A stretch of DNA of 7,517 bases, taken from NCBI GenBank assembly GCA_030754475.1, contig JASMAE010000201.1, forward strand, positions 1 through 7,517. Reading direction: 5' to 3'. The notes beneath the pieces were generated by a model. It did not search any database and was not told the origin of the DNA. It saw nothing but the letters and a program-made list of their open reading frames with translations. Position numbers and translations under genes: made by a program. Below are positions 7,447 through 7,517 of this stretch, in pieces (the stretch's first letter is position 1; each line of letters begins with the position of its first letter). This DNA comes from Rhodospirillales bacterium. Its GTDB lineage: Bacteria > Pseudomonadota > Alphaproteobacteria > Rhodospirillales > JASLLV01.

Positions 7447-7517
7447 TGACTGGAGTGACCCCCTAAAAGTGGTCCAGATTTGTTAAGAGAGTTTGGCGCA
7501 TTTTGTCCCCTCGAAAG
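7447..7517. mobile_element. Possible end of an IS3-family (IS150-like) insertion sequence, partial
   Basis: Behind glmS the composition becomes markedly more AT-rich. The segment TGGAGTGACCCCCTAAAAGT, followed by GGTCCAG (7451-7477), resembles the terminal inverted repeats of IS3-family elements of the IS150 type. These start with TG and share a core of the form ACTGACCCCxAAAAGTTGGACA (recalled, not searched). The boundary is either the TG at 7447 or at 7451. No transposase frame is yet visible, since only about 65 bases fall inside the window. The orientation is unknown, and the element may be intact, partial or a solo relic. Confidence 0.42.

Overview
The window is GC-rich bacterial chromosome with strong G/C preference at third codon positions. 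It looks alphaproteobacterial, probably Rhodospirillales-like or a relative. The basis is protein style (a PcrA/UvrD helicase followed directly by prmA, a SRPBCC remnant with a conserved N-terminus seen beside alphaproteobacterial adenylate cyclases, and a glmU-glmS pair). This placement is inference, because no marker such as 16S is present.

Layout. Bases 1-121 hold the 3' end of an unidentified + strand gene. At 232-2505 is uvrD/pcrA, whose putative extended -10 box sits so close to the ATG that the mRNA may be leaderless. prmA (2502-3401, ribosomal protein L11 methyltransferase) overlaps the uvrD stop by four bases (GTGA) and is probably translationally coupled to it. Two consecutive hairpins follow prmA (3402-3445). 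On the - strand lies a decayed fragment of a SRPBCC-domain gene (3896-3523) with a frameshift, an apparent internal deletion and no downstream partner domain. Upstream of it, also on the - strand, is an intact tRNA-Val(CAC) (4055-3981) with a near-consensus sigma70-type promoter (TTGACT-17-TTATAT). Divergent from the tRNA, on the + strand, is the amino-sugar pair glmU (4227-5585) and glmS (5592-7415), separated by 6 bp. The last ~70 bases drop in GC and resemble the end of an IS3-family insertion sequence that continues beyond the window.

How the genes work together. GlmS makes glucosamine-6-phosphate from fructose-6-phosphate and glutamine. GlmU carries out the last two steps to UDP-N-acetylglucosamine, the precursor of peptidoglycan and lipid A. 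The intermediate step, GlmM, is not in the window. UvrD and PrmA are housekeeping proteins of DNA repair and ribosome modification with no known functional link.

I found no new multi-gene system, phage, CRISPR array or defence locus. The points most worth a second look are: an altered metal-binding position in the GlmU uridyltransferase site (GADPL instead of GDxPL, together with GVD instead of GVN); the possible leaderless uvrD transcript; the SRPBCC pseudogene; and the IS-like end directly behind glmS.
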